DNA of 6,679 bases from Oscillospiraceae bacterium (GTDB lineage: Bacteria > Bacillota > Clostridia > Oscillospirales > Oscillospiraceae), in assembly GCA_021205585.1 (NCBI GenBank), contig JAJPXI010000175.1:1-6679 (forward strand), written 5' to 3'. Position 1 is the stretch's first letter. Every line of letters begins with the position of its first letter. This document shows, in pieces, positions 5,456 to 6,679 of the stretch. The translations under genes were made by a program, and so were the position numbers. The notes beneath the pieces were generated by a model. That model did no database searches. It had not been told where the DNA came from and was given only the letters and a program-made list of their open reading frames with translations.

Positions 5456-5509
5456 CCCTGATAAACAGGTTCGGCGGCCAGTCGGGGCTGGCCGCCGAAA
5501 AAATCAGGG
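5456..5509 (-). promoter_or_regulatory. Two-tier hairpin ending in the HD-gene ribosome site
   Basis: The inner stem pairs 5470-5481 with 5488-5499 (core CGGCGGCCAG/CTGGCCGCCG, 6-base loop). An outer 7-bp stem pairs 5456-5462 with 5503-5509 (CCCTGAT/ATCAGGG). On the minus strand the outer stem's closing arm, ATCAGGG, runs into the GGGAGG ribosome site of the HD gene. The inner hairpin is not followed by a T run on the minus strand, so a processing or translation-control role is as likely as termination after cysK. Confidence 0.5.
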
Positions 5510-5536
5510 CGCGCACAAGGGGGGGGCGAGGTTGCG

Positions 5537-6436
5537 CTACCCGGTGTCCGGCAGCCGGGCCCCGATGGTGATTGCCTGGTTAGCCGGCCCCCGGGCCCCC
5601 TGGATGGCCGCCCACACCGCTGCGCCGGAGGAGATGCCCACCAGCACGCCCTCGGCTTTGCCCACCTTTTTGGCGGTGGCGAAGGCGTCGTCGTTTTCCA
5701 CGGGAATAATCTCATCGTAAACGCCGGTGTCCAGCACATCGGGGACGAAGCCCGCGCCGATGCCCTGGATTTTGTGGGTTCCGGCCACGCCCTTGCTCAA
5801 AACGGGGGAGTCCGCCGGCTCCACGGCCACGATTCTTACATCGGGGTTCTGCTTTTTCAGATAATGGCCCGCGCCGGTGATGGTGCCGCCGGTGCCTACG
5901 CCGGAGACGAAGATGTCCACCTGGCCGCCGGCGTCCTCCCAGATTTCCGGGCCGGTGGTGGCCTCGTGGATGGCGGGGTTGGCCGGGTTGACGAACTGGC
6001 CGGGAATCAGGCTGTGGGGCAGCTGCTCCGCCAGCTCGTCGGCCTTGGCGATGGCCCCCTTCATGCCCTTGGCCCCCTCGGTCAGCACCAGCTCGGCCCC
6101 GTAGGCCTTCATCAGCTGGCGCCGCTCCACCGACATGGTCTCCGGCATGACGATGATGGCCCGGTATCCCCTGGCTGCGGCCACCGAGGCCAAGCCGATG
6201 CCGGTATTGCCGGAGGTGGGCTCGATGATGACCGAGTCGGGCTTCAGCAGGCCTTTGGCCTCGGCGTCGTCCAGCATGGCCTTGGCGATGCGATCCTTGA
6301 CCGACCCGCCGGGGTTGAAATACTCCAGCTTGCCCAAAATCCTGGCCTCCAGGCCCTCCTGCTGCTCCGTGTGCGTCAGCTCCAGAAGCGGGGTGTTGCC
6401 GATCAACTGGTCGGCAGAAGTGTAAAGTTTGCCCAT
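5537..6436 (-). CDS. cysK: Cysteine synthase (O-acetylserine sulfhydrylase), C-terminal amber stop
   Basis: This PLP enzyme condenses O-acetylserine with sulfide to give cysteine. Family landmarks are complete: IGNTPLLEL at 12-20, the Schiff-base lysine K47 in GGSVKDR, the substrate loop TSGNTG at 74-79, the phosphate-binding GTGGT at 181-185 and the pyridine-nitrogen serine in GISSGAA (S269/S270). The start at 6436 has a perfect AGGAGG (6446-6451) 9 bases upstream. At 299 residues it ends at LPDTG, where relatives continue ERYLST and a few more residues. Here the Glu codon is replaced by TAG and the frame continues CGC AAC CTC (R-N-L), as if GAG had mutated to TAG. The active site is upstream, so the protein may work, but loss of the C-terminal tail could affect stability. 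Likely transcribed from 6562-6590, possibly together with the HD gene. Confidence 0.95.
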   Translation of the reverse strand: MGKLYTSADQLIGNTPLLELTHTEQQEGLEARILGKLEYFNPGGSVKDRIAKAMLDDAEAKGLLKPDSVIIEPTSGNTGIGLASVAAARGYRAIIVMPETMSVERRQLMKAYGAELVLTEGAKGMKGAIAKADELAEQLPHSLIPGQFVNPANPAIHEATTGPEIWEDAGGQVDIFVSGVGTGGTITGAGHYLKKQNPDVRIVAVEPADSPVLSKGVAGTHKIQGIGAGFVPDVLDTGVYDEIIPVENDDAFATAKKVGKAEGVLVGISSGAAVWAAIQGARGPANQAITIGARLPDTG

Positions 6437-6555
6437 GATTCAGTTCCTCCTGTTATTTATAGCATTGTCATTTGGAAAAGGCGGCTTGCGCGGCGGCGGT
6501 ATCGCCGGGAAAAATGGAGGTGCGGTACAGCAAAACCAACTTTTCGTGTAGGTAT
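6437..6555 (-). other. cysK 5' leader
   Basis: This leader of about 120 bases lies between the predicted start of transcription and cysK. It contains a small GC hairpin (6494-6498 with 6503-6507, loop GTAT). The sequence TATATA inside GGTATATAGG (6551-6560), right at the start of transcription, is a possible operator, but no regulator can be named. No T-box core sequence or S-box architecture was recognised, and no gene is seen. Confidence 0.4.
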
Positions 6556-6561
6556 ATAGGA

Positions 6562-6590
6562 ATTATACTCCCTGCGCGCCCCTTTGTCAA
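6562..6590 (-). promoter_or_regulatory. Consensus promoter of cysK
   Basis: On the minus strand TTGACA (6590-6585) and TATAAT (6567-6562) are separated by exactly 17 bases, a perfect vegetative sigma-factor promoter. Transcription should start near 6555. With so strong a core, regulation would be expected to act by repression, and the GGTATATAGG stretch at 6551-6560 is well placed for that. Confidence 0.88.
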
Positions 6591-6641
6591 CAGGTATTTT
6601 CCGTTTTCTCAAAAGTTTTTTCCTGCACCTCAATTTCCAAA

Positions 6642-6679
6642 GTAAACGCAACACCCGGCATTTGATATGTTGCGTTTAC
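6642..6679 (-). repeat. Perfect 12-bp inverted repeat at the right edge
   Basis: GTAAACGCAACA (6642-6653) is perfectly repeated in inverse as TGTTGCGTTTAC (6668-6679) across 14 bases. On the minus strand it is followed by TTTGG and the cysK promoter lies about 50 bases beyond. It may be the terminator of a gene right of the window, or an operator. The short T run makes it a weak terminator, and it may extend past the window. Confidence 0.55.

Noticed and set aside
5519..5526. Run of eight G as a cause of CysK truncation by frameshift
   Set aside because: In the direction of transcription the run lies after the TAG, so a length error there cannot create the stop; a base substitution is the simpler explanation.
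6437..6555. T-box or SAM riboswitch in the cysK leader
   Set aside because: No T-box core or antiterminator sequence and no S-box-like set of stems were seen, and there is no terminator hairpin before the gene.
3335..6559. Long plus-strand open frames opposite pdxT, pdxS, the HD gene and cysK (for example 3335-3946, 4117-4920, 5774-6559)
   Set aside because: They are antisense shadows of GC-rich genes, with low-complexity Gly/His/Arg-rich translations, no ribosome sites and no recognisable domains.

Overview
The window looks like chromosomal DNA from a Gram-positive anaerobe of the Clostridia, perhaps an Oscillospiraceae-type gut bacterium. The evidence is the PdxS/PdxT route to vitamin B6, strong AGGAGG-type ribosome binding sites, consensus sigma-70/SigA promoters and Clostridia-like protein sequences; the genus is not determined. 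It has two parts of clearly different base composition. About 52-3049 is moderately AT-rich, and about 3250-6470 is strongly GC-rich.

Left part (1-3245): a redox/electrophile-type accessory module. A leftward operon encodes a carboxymuconolactone decarboxylase-cupin fusion (1631-2386), an alpha/beta hydrolase with a GICGWGG elbow (631-1605) and a flavodoxin-like protein (115-591). It then enters the first 16 or so codons of an aldo/keto reductase (93 leftwards), which break off into a repeat at the window edge. A MerR-type regulator of the AdhR/NmlR kind (2529-2966) is divergent. The shared intergenic region holds a near-consensus promoter for merR and, opposite it, a typical MerR promoter with a 19-bp spacer and a dyad operator. 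The module is bracketed by two outward-placed copies of a 51-base sequence (1-51 and 3050-3100, inverted, 50 of 51 identical). The right copy is one arm of a roughly 196-bp imperfect palindrome with a long central hairpin, which resembles a MITE. The simplest reading is a horizontally acquired islet bounded by MITE-like elements, one of which has broken the last operon gene.

Right part (3246-6679): four leftward housekeeping genes. In transcription order they are cysK (6436-5537, cysteine synthase with an in-frame amber stop just before the usual C-terminal tail), an HD-superfamily hydrolase (5446-4892), pdxS (4713-3838) and pdxT (3838-3260). pdxS and pdxT overlap by one base (TAATG) and encode the two subunits of pyridoxal 5'-phosphate (PLP) synthase; CysK is a PLP enzyme, so supplier and consumer of the cofactor are neighbours. 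cysK has a perfect TTGACA-17-TATAAT promoter and a leader of about 120 bases. A likely terminator separates the HD gene from pdxS. The right edge ends in a perfect 12-bp inverted repeat.

No tRNA, rRNA, CRISPR array or transposase gene was seen. The points most worth following are the MITE-bounded islet with its interrupted reductase, the cysK amber codon, and the hydrolase family lacking a normal serine elbow.
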